From assembly GCA_024711185.1 (NCBI GenBank), contig JANJTI010000033.1:1-5505 (forward strand): a stretch of 5,505 nt of DNA, read 5' to 3'. This document shows, one piece after another, positions 5,221-5,505 of this stretch. The notes under the pieces are model-generated. The model was given only the letters and a program-made list of their open reading frames with translations, was not told the DNA's origin and did no database searches. A program made the translations under genes and the position numbers. Within the stretch, counting starts at the first letter, position 1. Each line of letters opens with the position of its first letter. This stretch comes from Brevundimonas sp. Lineage in GTDB: Bacteria > Pseudomonadota > Alphaproteobacteria > Caulobacterales > Caulobacteraceae.

Positions 5221-5505
5221 ATGACAAAAGCGAACCTCAAGCCCCTGAATCAGCAGGCCATCGTGGTCACCGGCGCGACCTCGGGAATCGGACTGGCGGT
5301 GGCGAGGCGGGCGGCCCGCGCGGGGGCCTGCGTCTTTCTGATCGCGCGCGGCGAGAGCGACCTGAAGACCCTCTGCGAAGAGCTGCAGGGCGCGGGCGCG
5401 CGCGTCGCCTGGGCGGTCGCGGACGTGGCCGACTACGACGCCCTCCTGGAGGCCGCCGAGAAGTGCCGCCGTCTGTTCGGCGGCTTCGACACCTGGGTTA
5501 ACAAC
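5221..5505 (+). CDS. Short-chain dehydrogenase/reductase, N-terminal part (truncated by window edge)
   Basis: Ninety-five codons are open from ATG 5221 to the window edge with no stop. The product shows the classical SDR Rossmann start: a beta strand (AIVVTGA, 13-19) and the dinucleotide motif TGATSGIG (17-24). Arg43 after the second strand suggests NADP(H) preference. Asp69 of the ADV segment would contact the adenine ring. The window ends at WVNN (92-95), the beginning of the NNAG motif. Catalytic Ser/Tyr/Lys lie beyond the edge, so substrate and even activity cannot be judged. There is no clear Shine-Dalgarno upstream of the ATG; the start rests on where the family homology begins. It is divergent from hslO. 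Confidence 0.9.
   Translation, partial: MTKANLKPLNQQAIVVTGATSGIGLAVARRAARAGACVFLIARGESDLKTLCEELQGAGARVAWAVADVADYDALLEAAEKCRRLFGGFDTWVNN

Noticed and set aside
1..5505. tRNA, rRNA, CRISPR array, insertion sequence, attachment site or riboswitch
   Set aside because: No spaced direct repeats, terminal inverted repeats with a transposase, or tRNA-like folds were seen, and the gaps are all under 150 bp.

Overview
The window is high-GC, densely coded bacterial DNA. Strong third-position G/C bias produces long spurious open frames opposite nearly every gene. GC content, codon use, the protein set (a CorA-type transporter, a Tat-exported gamma-glutamyltransferase-like hydrolase, Hsp33) and the scarcity of GANTC sites all suggest an alphaproteobacterium. 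A Caulobacterales member such as Brevundimonas or Phenylobacterium is possible, but no rRNA or other marker gene is present, so this is an inference.

Layout, left to right. (1) Positions 1-517, minus strand: the N-terminal half of a CorA-family divalent-cation transporter, cut by the left edge. (2) Positions 518-619: a 102-bp divergent intergenic region. (3) Positions 620-2461, plus strand: a Tat-exported gamma-glutamyltransferase-family hydrolase whose active-site motifs match the 'MGG.MQPQG' branch rather than classical glutathione GGT. (4) Positions 2552-3265, plus: a CPBP (CAAX/Abi-type) intramembrane metalloprotease. (5) Positions 3357-4157, plus: a small exported protein with two GxxH motifs, typical of the TIKI/ChaN/TraB/EreA superfamily. 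(6) Positions 4154-5071, minus: hslO (Hsp33), convergent with the previous gene and overlapping it by 4 bp. (7) Positions 5221-5505, plus: the start of a short-chain dehydrogenase/reductase, cut by the right edge. There is no gene-free stretch over 300 bp.

The three middle plus-strand genes encode envelope proteins (exported hydrolase, membrane protease, exported TIKI-like protein). They are separated by about 90-bp gaps that each contain inverted repeats, so a tight operon is not obvious. Hsp33 is a cytosolic redox-activated holdase and the SDR is probably cytosolic, so the neighbourhood looks like ordinary chromosomal housekeeping and metabolism rather than an island. I see no mobile element, CRISPR array, tRNA, rRNA or defence cassette.

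The most distinctive DNA-level feature is a perfect 16-bp palindrome at 4148-4163. It contains the overlapping stop codons of the two convergent genes, so both proteins end in Glu-Gly-stop and both transcripts carry the same potential hairpin. Second is a small hairpin overlapping the upstream part of the protease gene's Shine-Dalgarno region. I found no convincing evidence of a previously undescribed system.
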